Source: MWEI01 sp964600235
Lineage (GTDB): Bacteria; Desulfobacterota; Desulfomonilia; UBA1062
DNA: 64,000 bases
Assembly (NCBI GenBank): GCA_964600235.1
Contig: CAZRIV010000006.1
Coordinates: forward strand, 138,760 to 202,759
Direction: 5' to 3'
Under the pieces are notes generated by a model. That model did no database searches. It was not told where the DNA came from and was given only the letters and a program-made list of their open reading frames with translations. Shown here in pieces: positions 17,375 through 27,009 of the stretch. Made by a program: the position numbers and the translations under genes. The stretch's first letter is position 1. Each line of letters begins with the position of its first letter.

Positions 17375-19591
17375 CTAATGATTTTTCATCAACTCATTCC
17401 CGAATGCCGTATTTCTGAAATTCCTGAGGTCAGGGTCATTCCTGATCAGATCCCAGTCGTGGAATCCCTTTTCAAGGGACTGTTTAAGCCATCTGATGGA
17501 TTCATCGACCATGTTCTGTTTAGAATAAAGACATGCAATATTATAATATATATCGGGATTGTCAGGTTGAAGTTGTTGTATCTTTAGCAGAAAACCAAGC
17601 GCCTTGGAATATTCTTCCCGCTCGGAATAAACAAATACAAGTCCATACATCGCTCGTGTGGATCCTGGTTGGATCGACAGTGCCTTCTGATATTCCTCAA
17701 TGCTGTCATCATATGCACCCTGCTGTCGAAAAAGATCCCCGAGTCTGTTATGCAGTTCCGGATTTCCCGGTTCTGACCTTATGTTATCTTTGATTTTCAG
17801 TACGAACGCTTCACTATTCCTCTTCGCAGTCTTGGCCTTATTGAGATATACCTGTGCCTCAGCAAAGTCTGGTTTCAATCTTATGGCTTCGTTATAATAT
17901 TCTATCGCCTTCGAGAAATTGCCTTTCTGGCTATATGCATGACCGAGATTATAATACACCCCCGGCAGATGTGAGTTTTTATTCAACGTTTCGATGTAAT
18001 AATGAATTGCCTCATCATAATTGCCCATAGCCATCATGACATTTCCTAACCTATTGGATGCATTTTCATTTTTTGGGTTAATTCTTATGCATTCACGGAA
18101 CTGTTCGACCGCATCTCTGTTGTGCCCACCCTCAGCCAGTACAAGACCAAGGCCATAGTGAGGTTTCTCATAATCAGGAGCGATTCTGATGGCCTCAGTG
18201 TAATAACTGACGGCCGATTGGAAATCGCCCTTTTCATAAAGGGCTTGCCCAAGGTTGTTATAAGCGATGGCAAGGGCATAATTGTCTGAGTTCATAGAGG
18301 TCTTTTTGGTCATCGCAATCACATGGTTAAAGAGGGTGATGCTGTCCTTCCAGTATCCCACCTGGACCCACGTGAGTGCTGTAAGTACGAGAATAAGTGT
18401 GGATGTCCCCAATGCCATGATTATGCGATGGTTCTTCCATTTGATGAGTAGATCGGGGATGCCCCAGGATAGAGCTATGAATATTCCTATGTACGTAAGG
18501 TATGCATATCGATCTGCCATTTCAGGCCACGTGCCTGCCTGAAAAATACCAAGGAATGGAACCAGACCTCCAAGAAACCATAACCATCCTACGAGGTAAT
18601 ATGGGTACCTGACGATGAGCCTGAAGACAAGCAGGGTTAACGATACAAGTACAAGACCTGCAGTGATTACATGCCACCACGGGATCATGCTGGGGTATGG
18701 ATAGTTGACGAACAAGTCATGTGGCCAGAACAATTTTCCCAGATATTTCACATAGGAGACAATCGCGTTTGAACATCGCAGGCTTAAGGGTCTGAACCCG
18801 GAGCCGTATAAGCCCATCCGATTTTCAGCACTGATGAGATTAACGGTTAATGACATGCATGACAGCATCAGGAGTGGGATCTTCTCCATAATGAGACGAG
18901 ACAATGGTATGCCCGAGATATCAATCCCCCACCACCTCTTGTTGACGCCGCCTTTCTTCACCTGTATCCTCTTGAGCGGCCAGAGATCAAGCAGGAGCAG
19001 AATGAATGGCAGTGTCATGATGGCAGGCTTAGAGAGCAACCCAAGCGCGAATGACAACAATACAAGAAAATATCTCCTTAAATTGGGGCGCTCGGTATAG
19101 AGGTTGTATGTCAACAATGTCATCATAAAGAAAAGGCCGCTCAGAACATTGTTCAGTTCTGCAACCCATGCAACAGACTCCACGTTCATGGGGTGGAGAG
19201 CGAACAATAGCCCCACTGTTGCACTCTTCCAGAATTCACCTGTCATTTTTTTCAACAAGGTAAAGAGGAGCAGGCAGTTTATGATATGCAGGACAAGACT
19301 CATGCCGTGAAAAGCATGAGGGTTCAGCCCACAGATGCTGTTGCAGAGAGTGTAGGTAAGAAATGTCAGTGGTGAACATTGCGATTCCAAGCTGAAAGCC
19401 CAGATGAGATTCTCCCAGGTCAGTCCTCGAAGAACATGCTCGTTTTTTGTTAATTGCAGCGGGTCGTCGAAATTAACAAAATCGTGACCAATGGTCTGGT
19501 AGTAGGCAAGTGTAGTTAATAATATGATGAGAAGATAGAAAAGGGGAACCTTATACCTAAGAAAAACCTTACGCAGTTCATTCCATTTCAT
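17375..19591 (-). CDS. Multi-pass membrane protein with C-terminal TPR repeats (TMTC-like putative glycosyltransferase)
   Basis: 738 residues. The first about 420 form some ten or more membrane segments with the conserved lumenal motif FVNFDDPLQLTKNEHVLRGLT near 35-55 and HPMNVESVAWVAELNNVLSG near 135-150. These match bacterial relatives of TMTC/protein O-mannosyltransferase-like GT-C proteins. Residues about 430-735 are seven or eight TPR units (for example AIAYNNLGQALYEKGDFQSA and YYNLGHAYSQKGNFSKAIEY). The likely role is lipid-linked sugar transfer to a protein or glycan, but the substrate is unknown. Base composition (about 40-48% GC in sampled lines) is clearly lower than in the flagellar genes, hinting at acquisition. 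No strong ribosome-binding site. Confidence 0.75.
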   Translation of the reverse strand: MKWNELRKVFLRYKVPLFYLLIILLTTLAYYQTIGHDFVNFDDPLQLTKNEHVLRGLTWENLIWAFSLESQCSPLTFLTYTLCNSICGLNPHAFHGMSLVLHIINCLLLFTLLKKMTGEFWKSATVGLLFALHPMNVESVAWVAELNNVLSGLFFMMTLLTYNLYTERPNLRRYFLVLLSFALGLLSKPAIMTLPFILLLLDLWPLKRIQVKKGGVNKRWWGIDISGIPLSRLIMEKIPLLMLSCMSLTVNLISAENRMGLYGSGFRPLSLRCSNAIVSYVKYLGKLFWPHDLFVNYPYPSMIPWWHVITAGLVLVSLTLLVFRLIVRYPYYLVGWLWFLGGLVPFLGIFQAGTWPEMADRYAYLTYIGIFIALSWGIPDLLIKWKNHRIIMALGTSTLILVLTALTWVQVGYWKDSITLFNHVIAMTKKTSMNSDNYALAIAYNNLGQALYEKGDFQSAVSYYTEAIRIAPDYEKPHYGLGLVLAEGGHNRDAVEQFRECIRINPKNENASNRLGNVMMAMGNYDEAIHYYIETLNKNSHLPGVYYNLGHAYSQKGNFSKAIEYYNEAIRLKPDFAEAQVYLNKAKTAKRNSEAFVLKIKDNIRSEPGNPELHNRLGDLFRQQGAYDDSIEEYQKALSIQPGSTRAMYGLVFVYSEREEYSKALGFLLKIQQLQPDNPDIYYNIACLYSKQNMVDESIRWLKQSLEKGFHDWDLIRNDPDLRNFRNTAFGNELMKNH

Positions 19592-19889
19592 GTTATTTCA
19601 ATCCAGACCTCAATTGTTGGGGTATTGTGCATATTCTTATCACTACTTACCTATGTTGGCAATGATATGATTACGAGTAATCCCCCGGATTTCTTTGGAA
19701 TCATCTTGGGGAAAAAATCTTAAAATCCAATGTTCCCGTCGCTGTAACCGGAGATCAAGCATCGACAATGATCCGCCACTCTCACCAAGACTTGATCAAC
19801 TCACATACGTAGATCTGTTCTCAAGACCATCAGTCTCTATGAAGAGACTCGGAAAATCAGCATGATTAACTGATTTCACCCGAACTGGA
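19592..19889. other. Intergenic, no gene seen
   Basis: About 300 bases between two minus-strand genes. It holds a small hairpin AGTCTCT/AGAGACT near 19830-19850 that could end transcription of the PlsB-like gene, and an AT-rich stretch before the TPR gene. No clear promoter boxes were identified. Confidence 0.45.
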
Positions 19890-21410
19890 TCACTCAAGCA
19901 GATGTTTTAACGAGTTCGCATAGAACTCCAGGTAGTCTGCCTTAGCCACATTGATCACAGCATCGTGCCCCTGCACCGACACGATTCTTCTCCTCTTCAG
20001 GATATCGAGTGCAGCATGGATGGTTTCCTTTGTCTCTTCGGAAGCGATGAAGTCCTCCTCGAAGGCAAGGAGATCCTTCTTCCTGGATTCCTCTTCCTTC
20101 TCTTCCTTCAGGTGCGAGAGGACCATCTCGCTGCTCTCAAAGGCCTTGCCCAGGACGATCCTTCCCCCAGCCTCCATGATACGTAAACGCAACCGCGTCA
20201 CCTGCACGGCAAGGTCGTCGAGGTTGACTTTCACCCTCTTAAACGAGATGAGAGCATGCGAAACGAGGCACACCGGGGTTACGGGCATGGTGGAGCCTAT
20301 CCTTTGCAGGAGCATGTCTGCAAAGTTCTGCACGCGCGCGAGGCGGTCATGCCGCTCCAGGGTGAAGATGTCCTGCTCCTGTTCCTTGAGGAAGTGAGAC
20401 AGTAATATCGGATCGCCGAAGCTCACACTGGCATAGCCGTGCTGCCTGAGCCTGCCGGAGAGGTACCTCGCCAGGTTTATCGTGAGCATGAACGGACTTT
20501 TCCCAATTATCCTCACCAGGGAGGCCATATTGCTCCTGAAACCGCTCTTCTCACTGCCCGACTTCCACTCAGCTATGAGGGAGCGGTCTTCCAGTATCCA
20601 GTCGTAGCTGATGGATGCAGGCACAAAAACCAGTTCGCCGCTGAACCGGGGATTCGTCCTCACCTTTATGATGTAATCAAGTATGCCGATCTTTGCTTGC
20701 CGCATATTCCCGTCGCGTGAGAGGCCGCCCTCCAGGAATATGCCCTGGGTCACGCCCATCAGGCTGATGAGCTGGACGTATTTTTCCAGGACCAGGTGGT
20801 AGAGCCGCTCCCGGTATCTGCGCCTGATGAAGTATGCGCCGAAAGACTTGAAGATGTACTCCAGAGGCCACACTCGCGCCCATTCGCCCACTGCATAGCT
20901 GAGCGATATCTGGCGTGCCAGCATGTAGGCCACCAGGATGTAGTCGATATTGCTGCGGTGGTTCATGACGAACACGATGACGCTGCCCTCGGGGATCCTC
21001 TCCAACTTCTTGGCGTTCTCAGAGTCGATGACCACCTCGTAGATGAGGTTTAAGATGAAGTTGGCCACCCAGTAGCCGATCTTGTAATAAGACAGCAGGT
21101 TGAAGGAAGGGACGATCTCGTCGATATACTCCTCCACCCGGTCTTCCACCTGGGTAATGCCAAGGTTTTTTTCATTTGCGTGTGCGATGATGGCCTCGTG
21201 GATCTCGGTGTCGTTCAGCAGTTCGTGCTTGACCACCACCTTGTGCATGAACTTGTAGTTGTCGAGACGGATGCGGTTATTCTCGATGAAGTCCTTGACG
21301 GATCTGGTGAACTGAGTTTTCAGGGAGGTTATGAGTATGGCGCGCAGTATTTCATAGACGATGATGATTCCCAGAGCAAAGAAGAGGTAGCTTATAACAG
21401 TCCCAAGCAT
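19890..21410 (-). CDS. PlsB-like glycerol-phosphate acyltransferase
   Basis: 506 residues with one N-terminal membrane segment (about 4-25). The acyltransferase block contains the catalytic HX4D motif in MNHRSNIDYIL (about 148-158), then GAYFIRRRYRERLY, the substrate-binding FLEGGLSRDG and FVPASISYDWILE. These are the four blocks of the PlsB-type sn-glycerol-3-phosphate acyltransferase family. It is shorter than E. coli PlsB (about 800 residues), lacking much of its N-terminal part. The expected role is the first acyl transfer of phospholipid synthesis at the inner membrane, although an ether-lipid or lyso-lipid acceptor cannot be excluded. It is divergent from the following lipoprotein gene. 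Confidence 0.82.
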   Translation of the reverse strand: MLGTVISYLFFALGIIIVYEILRAILITSLKTQFTRSVKDFIENNRIRLDNYKFMHKVVVKHELLNDTEIHEAIIAHANEKNLGITQVEDRVEEYIDEIVPSFNLLSYYKIGYWVANFILNLIYEVVIDSENAKKLERIPEGSVIVFVMNHRSNIDYILVAYMLARQISLSYAVGEWARVWPLEYIFKSFGAYFIRRRYRERLYHLVLEKYVQLISLMGVTQGIFLEGGLSRDGNMRQAKIGILDYIIKVRTNPRFSGELVFVPASISYDWILEDRSLIAEWKSGSEKSGFRSNMASLVRIIGKSPFMLTINLARYLSGRLRQHGYASVSFGDPILLSHFLKEQEQDIFTLERHDRLARVQNFADMLLQRIGSTMPVTPVCLVSHALISFKRVKVNLDDLAVQVTRLRLRIMEAGGRIVLGKAFESSEMVLSHLKEEKEEESRKKDLLAFEEDFIASEETKETIHAALDILKRRRIVSVQGHDAVINVAKADYLEFYANSLKHLLE

Positions 21411-21638
21411 AATTCAGCGCATGCCCCTTTTCATAAGTACGCGTATATTTTAAGCCCGTTTTCTGCTAAGCTGAGCAGACGGAACACAGCAGAGGCGCTT
21501 CATGGCAACTGCGGCATTATCTCAAAGAATAAGGGACGCTCAGTTGATTTCAAGGATATGTTGCAATTGTTTAAATATCACCTCTTTATCGTGATATCTT
21601 TTTTTTCATGCTGCTATCTTTTAAGAGGTCTTTTTCGT

Positions 21639-22412
21639 ATGAAGAAAATGGGAGTTATAACAGGCGTTGTCCTCTTGCTGGCCTTCATATCGGGATGTGC
21701 ATCATGGAAACCTGTCCCCCTGGATACGGGTTTCTGGCAGGGAAAAGGCAAGCGGGTGGGTGTGGCGTTTCTGGGCATTCCGCCTGCCGAAGTGCAGCTC
21801 AATGCGATGCCCCTGTCCATGGGCATGCACCCGAGTCCATTCGTCCTCGGGGGTACCTGGTGGGATTACCCCGGATATTCAGGCTGGCCCATGATCGTGT
21901 CCGAATCGAGGACTTTGCGCGATGCCTCAAGCCAACTGAATGCCCGGGAGTTCATGGCAGTCGGGGGTCTTTTCGTGCAGGGACTCAAAGACAGGGGCTT
22001 TGATGCGTTCAGGGTGGAGCAGGCCATCGATGAAGGATCTCTGCCTCGTTTCAAGGGAGATGGCCTCGATGCAGTGTATGCATGCAGGGACTTCCGGGAT
22101 ATCAGCAAGGCGGCCGATGCGGATTATCTCATAGTGCTCGGGCTCGACAACTACGGAACAATGTGCAGGTATATCGACCTGAACAACTATGATGTAGAGG
22201 TGTATGTACATGCTCGGGGCTTCATGGTGGATGCGGCATCCAACAGGGTCCTCTGGCGTACCGGGGCATCAGTCGGTCATCTCAGTCGCACCGTGGACGC
22301 CCTCTGCTCCAGGCCCGACCATACACCCGTCATCCTGGGTGAGTTGGATGCACTCCTGAGGGAAGCGGCACAGGTAATCTCCCGGGAATTCTTTGAGGAA
22401 GGTCAGCCATGA
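21639..22412 (+). CDS. Secreted lipoprotein of unknown function
   Basis: 257 residues from the ATG at 21639, preceded by AAGAGG; the longer frame upstream is antisense to the acyltransferase. A signal peptide ends in the lipobox ISGC (Cys20), so the mature protein is probably lipid-anchored. The rest has no motif I recognise. A segment ADADYLIVLGLDNYGTMC and a later ARGFMVDAASNRVLWRTGA resemble small periplasmic lipoproteins that format a computed value, but this is only an impression. It precedes the mutS pair by 45 bases and may be cotranscribed with it. Confidence 0.75.
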   Translation: MKKMGVITGVVLLLAFISGCASWKPVPLDTGFWQGKGKRVGVAFLGIPPAEVQLNAMPLSMGMHPSPFVLGGTWWDYPGYSGWPMIVSESRTLRDASSQLNAREFMAVGGLFVQGLKDRGFDAFRVEQAIDEGSLPRFKGDGLDAVYACRDFRDISKAADADYLIVLGLDNYGTMCRYIDLNNYDVEVYVHARGFMVDAASNRVLWRTGASVGHLSRTVDALCSRPDHTPVILGELDALLREAAQVISREFFEEGQP

Positions 22413-22457
22413 CCTCCTTCTTGATTTTAATCCGGGGGCGTATTATCGGTGTGAGTT

Positions 22458-22820
22458 ATGGAAACCATTGAACTGAGCAACGGAGTGGTCCTGGAGATTG
22501 TCGACAAATCATCGGTCCTTTCGGGTGACCTCCACATGGTTCACCTGGAGGTCACCACCGTCGTGGCGCTTGATAAAAAGGACACCGAACTTCTGCACTA
22601 TTGCCCCAGCGGCAGGCTCAGGATGACCAGGGTCCTCAAGAAATCGGCGGTCCACGGACGGGACCTCCAGGAGGTGAGGACTTCTCTGAAGGAATCCTTT
22701 CTGAACACCAACAGGCCCTACATGGTGCATCCCAAGTTCATCAGCAGGTTCAAGCACACCTGCCTCATCACATACCGGGAACAGGAAGAGAAAGCCCGTT
22801 CAGGCCCCCATGAAGAGTGA
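22458..22820 (+). CDS. Small conserved-looking protein overlapping mutS
   Basis: 120 residues, not recognised. It starts METIELSNGVVLEIVDKSS and is mixed alpha/beta with no signal peptide or membrane segment, so probably cytoplasmic. Its last 11 bases overlap the start of mutS, implying translational coupling. A segment of basic residues (MTRVLKKSAVHGRDLQEVR) might bind nucleic acid, but that is speculation. Confidence 0.75.
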   Translation: METIELSNGVVLEIVDKSSVLSGDLHMVHLEVTTVVALDKKDTELLHYCPSGRLRMTRVLKKSAVHGRDLQEVRTSLKESFLNTNRPYMVHPKFISRFKHTCLITYREQEEKARSGPHEE

Positions 22821-25380
22821 GAACAATCTCACCCCCATGATGCAGCAGTATCTCGAGATCAAGAGGGACTGCCGCGACACCATCCTTTTCTACCGCATGG
22901 GGGACTTCTACGAGATGTTCTACGACGATGCCGTCAAGGCGTCTTCGATCCTGGGCCTTGCGCTGACCACCAGGGACAAGAACAAGGAGAATCCCGTGCC
23001 CATGTGCGGCCTGCCTTATCACAGCGCATCGTCCTACATATCCCGGCTCATCAGGGCGGGCCATAAGGTCGCCATCTGCGAGCAGTCGGAATCGTCAAGC
23101 GCAGCCAAAGGCCTGGTGCACCGGGAGGTGGTCCGCGTCATAACACCGGGTCTCATTGTGGAAGACGACCATCTCAGCCGGGAGAGGGCCAACTACCTCA
23201 TGGCAGTGAGCATGGGGAGAGGGAATGTGGCCTACGGCATTGCCTTCATCGACATATCCACCGGAGACTTCAGGGTCACCGAGGTTACATCCCCACAAGA
23301 CTTGGCCGCAGAGATCTTCAGGGTGAGCCCCAGCGAGGTCCTCTGTGCCGATAAGGACATCATACCCCGGGGCCTGCTCCTCACCGACTTTGACCAGGCC
23401 AGTTCATCTGAAAGGGCAGGGCAGCTCCTCAGCAGCCATTTCGGCACAATAACCATGGATGGATACGGCCTCAAAGACGCCCCCATGGCCCTCATTGCCG
23501 CCGGCATGGTGCTGGAATACGTGAAGCAGACCCACAAGGCCGTATTGCCGAATATCACCGTGCTGAAGCGATATAACCCCGGTCGGTTCATGATGCTGGG
23601 CCCCACCACCACGCGCAACCTGGAGCTCTTCGATGCCATCTCCGGCGTCAAGGAGCACACGCTGTTCGCACTCATCAACCATACCCGGACCTCCATGGGC
23701 GCGCGCATGCTTGCCGACTGGATATCGTTTCCACTCATGGATGTTTCCGAGATCGACAAAAGGCTTGAAGCCCAGGAAGCGGTTCTGGCAAGGGAGCAGG
23801 GACTCGATGCACTGCGGGAGGGGTTCGGCGGCATACCCGACATGGAGCGGATCATCGGCCGTATCTCAAGCGGCTCTGTAAGCCCGAGGGACATGAGGGC
23901 CCTCTCGGATGGCCTTGAGCGGGTGCCCGGTATCATAGCCCTGCTCGAGGATTTCAGCACCCCTTTGCTCAACGAGATCAAGGAGGGGATCGACCCTCTG
24001 GGTGAACTCAGGGATAAGATATCCCATACCCTTGTAGAGGTGCCTCCGCTTCGCCTGATGGACGGCAACGTGATTGAGAAGGGCGTGGATGCGGATCTGG
24101 ACGAGTTGAGAAGCCTGCGCAAGGACTCCAGACAGTGGATAGCCTCGCTTGAGACAAAGGAACGCTCAGCCACGGGGATCAACACCCTGAAGATAAGCTA
24201 CAACAAGGTCTTCGGTTATTATATCGAGATCACCAAGGCGAATATGGCCAAGGTGCCTGATTCCTACATCCGAAAACAGACGCTTCTGAACACTGAACGG
24301 TACATCACCCCCGAACTGAAGGAATACGAGGCCAAGCTGCTGGGTGCCCAGGATGCCATCGCTTCAATCGAGCAGAGAATATTCAGGGAGCTCAGGGAAT
24401 TCGTACTGCCATTCATCCCGAGGCTGCAGGGCACTGTCCGCTCCCTTGCCTGCCTGGATGTGCTCGGGAGCCTCGCGTGGGTGGCCCGCCAGAACGGTTA
24501 TGTGCGCCCTGAGATAGTGAACGACAGGCGCATCGAGATCGTATCGGGCAGGCACCCTGTGGTGGAAAAGGTTCTTAAATCAGGCGAATTCGTGCCCAAT
24601 GATTGCTCATTCGATCCCGGGCGGGACACCATCCATGTCATCACCGGGCCCAACATGGCGGGCAAGTCGACCTACATGCGCCAGGTGGCGTTGATCTGCC
24701 TCATGGCCCAGATGGGATCGTTCGTGCCGGCAAAGAAGGCATCCATAGGACTTGTGGACAGGATATTCACCCGGATCGGGGCGCTGGACAATCTGTCTGC
24801 CGGCCAGAGTACCTTTCTGGTCGAGATGAGCGAGACAGCCGATATCCTCAACAATGCCACTAATTTGAGCCTGGTGATCTTGGACGAGATCGGCAGGGGT
24901 ACCTCCACCTACGACGGCATGTCATTAGCATGGGCTGTAGCGGAATATCTGGACGAGCATCGCGTGCGGACATTCTTTGCCACTCACTACCACGAACTTG
25001 CCGACCTGTCCCGGCGGCACAAGGGGATCAAAAACTATCACCTGGCCGTAGAGGAGAGCGGCAACGATGTGGTTTTTCTCAGGCTTCTCAAGCGGGGTGC
25101 CATAGGCAGGAGCTATGGCATCTACGTGGCGCGGCTTGCGGGCATTCCCGAAACAGTGGTGGAGAAGGCCAGGGCCGTGCTCGCCGCCATAAGCTCCAAG
25201 GCAAGGACCCTGCCCGTGGTTCATCAGGCAGCACCAATCCAGGCCAACCTTTTTGAAGACGAGGGTTCAACTATTGTTGATGAAATCTTGAAGACCGACC
25301 CCAATACGCTCACCCCCCTTCAGGCCCTGAATTTCCTCCACCATCTCAGGGAAATGATTTCAAAAGGTGATTCTCACTAA
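22810..25380 (+). CDS. mutS: DNA mismatch repair protein MutS
   Basis: 856 residues, full length. The N-terminal mismatch-binding loop has the F-x-E motif in MGDFYEMFYDDA (about 31-42). The C-terminal ABC ATPase has Walker A TGPNMAGKSTYM (about 610), Walker B VILDEIGRGTST (about 688) and the FATHYHEL switch. It scans DNA for mismatches and recruits MutL. No MutL is in the window. A short C-terminal tail (DPNTLTPLQALNFLHHLR) matches the MutS tetramerisation tail. Confidence 0.97.
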   Translation: MKSENNLTPMMQQYLEIKRDCRDTILFYRMGDFYEMFYDDAVKASSILGLALTTRDKNKENPVPMCGLPYHSASSYISRLIRAGHKVAICEQSESSSAAKGLVHREVVRVITPGLIVEDDHLSRERANYLMAVSMGRGNVAYGIAFIDISTGDFRVTEVTSPQDLAAEIFRVSPSEVLCADKDIIPRGLLLTDFDQASSSERAGQLLSSHFGTITMDGYGLKDAPMALIAAGMVLEYVKQTHKAVLPNITVLKRYNPGRFMMLGPTTTRNLELFDAISGVKEHTLFALINHTRTSMGARMLADWISFPLMDVSEIDKRLEAQEAVLAREQGLDALREGFGGIPDMERIIGRISSGSVSPRDMRALSDGLERVPGIIALLEDFSTPLLNEIKEGIDPLGELRDKISHTLVEVPPLRLMDGNVIEKGVDADLDELRSLRKDSRQWIASLETKERSATGINTLKISYNKVFGYYIEITKANMAKVPDSYIRKQTLLNTERYITPELKEYEAKLLGAQDAIASIEQRIFRELREFVLPFIPRLQGTVRSLACLDVLGSLAWVARQNGYVRPEIVNDRRIEIVSGRHPVVEKVLKSGEFVPNDCSFDPGRDTIHVITGPNMAGKSTYMRQVALICLMAQMGSFVPAKKASIGLVDRIFTRIGALDNLSAGQSTFLVEMSETADILNNATNLSLVILDEIGRGTSTYDGMSLAWAVAEYLDEHRVRTFFATHYHELADLSRRHKGIKNYHLAVEESGNDVVFLRLLKRGAIGRSYGIYVARLAGIPETVVEKARAVLAAISSKARTLPVVHQAAPIQANLFEDEGSTIVDEILKTDPNTLTPLQALNFLHHLREMISKGDSH

Positions 25381-25425
25381 AGATTGTTCGGGTTTTTTCC
25401 GAGAACATAATGGGAAGAGGCCCGA

Positions 25426-26640
25426 ATGATGAAGGACACCGATATCAGAACATTAGCGCGTAAGAGCGGCATGCCGTATATTGACATATCCCGTGAAGCC
25501 CCGGACCCCAGGTGTCTTAAGTTGCTGAAGCAGGTGCTTGCAAGGGATTATACCAGCCTTCCCATACGCTTCCTGGGAGACGGCGTGCTGGTGGCTATTG
25601 CAGATCCTGAACTGAAGGATCTCATCAGCACCTTGAGCACCCATATTGGCAGGAAGGTTTATCCGGCACTAGCGGACGGAGAGGCCATCAAGAAGGCTAT
25701 AGATATACATTACCCCAACGGCAGAGAAGTAGGGGCGCTGCAGGAAAAAGGCATGATTCGGGCAAGCAGGACCATTTCCATCATTTCCAACAAGGGCGGG
25801 GTTGGGAAGACCCATGTCGCCATGAACCTGGCAAAGGTTCTGAGCAGTTTCAAGAAAAAGGTATTGCTCATCGATGCAGACTTAGGCAATGCTGACATCT
25901 CAAACAAGCTTGCCCTTTTCCCCGAATATACACTCTATGATTTCATGCTCGGTGATGTGGACCTGGAAAACATGATTGAAAAGACCTCCCTTGGCTTTGA
26001 TCTGATCGCAGGGAGCTCGGGAGAGTTCAAGCTGGCGAATATCAATTATATCCAGCGCTCCAAGTTCATCAGGAATTTCAGAAAAATAAGCGAGAAGTAT
26101 GATTTCACCATCTTCGATCTGAGCGCAGGCATCACGACCACGGTGCTCGATTTCGCCCTGGCCTCGGACGAGATACTCGTGATCACGACCCCTCAGGACA
26201 TTATCGCCGGATATGCCTGCATAAAGGCATCGTTCCAGCAGTTCATGGCCATAGAAGAAAAGCTTATGGAAAAGGTCGAGTTCTACAAGCCCATAAAGGT
26301 CTATAGACCCTGGATAGTCATGAACCAGATCGCGAACCTCAACCAGGGGATATTCATATTCAACAGGATATGCCAGACCGCAGACGAACGGATAAACAAC
26401 CTGGAATCCCTCTTTTCCGTCAAACCTGAATATCTTGGCGGGGTGCTTTTTGACAAGGACACTATCCGCGCAGCGGAGACGCAGAGAAAGCCGTTCACCA
26501 TCGTCAATCCAAAGAGCAGGCCCTCCCAGTGTCTGGAATACCTCGGAAGGGTAGTCATGGATCCGCCGGAACTCAGGACATACAATCAGGAACTCAAGAG
26601 CGGACTGAGTCGTTTCGCCATGATATTAGGCATGAGTTAA
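25426..26640 (+). CDS. MshEN domain fused to a FlhG/MinD-type ATPase
   Basis: 404 residues. Residues about 5-95 (IRTLARKSGMPYIDIS ... LVAIADPELKDLIS ... AIKKAIDIHYPNG) match the N-terminal MshEN/GspE-N fold, known in MshE to bind cyclic di-GMP. From about 115 it is a ParA/MinD ATPase with the deviant Walker A SNKGGVGKTHVAMNLAK (about 120-136), the LLIDADLGNAD switch and FDLSAG in place of the usual D-x-x-x-G. FlhG-type proteins set flagellar number and position, and MinD-type proteins set other polar structures. Fusion to a c-di-GMP-type sensor is unusual. The start ATGATG is preceded by GAAGAGG. It may be cotranscribed with the small gene downstream. Confidence 0.82.
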   Translation: MMKDTDIRTLARKSGMPYIDISREAPDPRCLKLLKQVLARDYTSLPIRFLGDGVLVAIADPELKDLISTLSTHIGRKVYPALADGEAIKKAIDIHYPNGREVGALQEKGMIRASRTISIISNKGGVGKTHVAMNLAKVLSSFKKKVLLIDADLGNADISNKLALFPEYTLYDFMLGDVDLENMIEKTSLGFDLIAGSSGEFKLANINYIQRSKFIRNFRKISEKYDFTIFDLSAGITTTVLDFALASDEILVITTPQDIIAGYACIKASFQQFMAIEEKLMEKVEFYKPIKVYRPWIVMNQIANLNQGIFIFNRICQTADERINNLESLFSVKPEYLGGVLFDKDTIRAAETQRKPFTIVNPKSRPSQCLEYLGRVVMDPPELRTYNQELKSGLSRFAMILGMS

Positions 26641-26705
26641 GAAGAACTCCTTAAGGGAATATCTTTTAGCCCGATAAGTAACAATAAGAAGAAGGGACGC
26701 TTCAT

Positions 26706-26894
26706 ATGAGAATGGAAGAGTACAGGGAAGGACTCGTGAACAAGTGGGAAGAAGTAAGGCCCGTGGTGATCTATTTCGCGGGAGAAAGGTTTGTGGTGGA
26801 ATATGACGAGCATCACAATCCTCTCCTGGCCCCGGCCGTAGCCATGGTGCATTCCTACCTGGGCAACCTGGACCTCACCAAGACAGATAATTGA
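26706..26894 (+). CDS. Small hypothetical protein (62 residues)
   Basis: A short frame with an AAGGGA site upstream and the composition of a real protein: VRPVVIYFAGERFVVEYDEHHNPLLAPAV. It has no membrane segment and no family that I recognise. It lies 65 bases after the MshEN-ATPase gene, and a terminator-like hairpin follows directly, so it is probably the last gene of that unit. Confidence 0.6.
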   Translation: MRMEEYREGLVNKWEEVRPVVIYFAGERFVVEYDEHHNPLLAPAVAMVHSYLGNLDLTKTDN

Positions 26895-26906
26895 TCTCAA
26901 CTGAAT

Positions 26907-26950
26907 GGGCCTGGCATTATGCCGGGCCTATCAATCGCGTATCTTTTTTT
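26907..26950 (+). terminator. Rho-independent-type terminator
   Basis: A GC-rich stem (arms about 26907-26915 and 26921-26929, with two G-T pairs) follows the small gene at 26894. A T7 run lies at 26944-26950, somewhat farther than usual. Confidence 0.5.
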
Positions 26951-27009
26951 ATTTTCTTCAATCCCGGCCTTGATATATTGACCGGTCTCATTTATTCTTA
27001 AATTTATAT

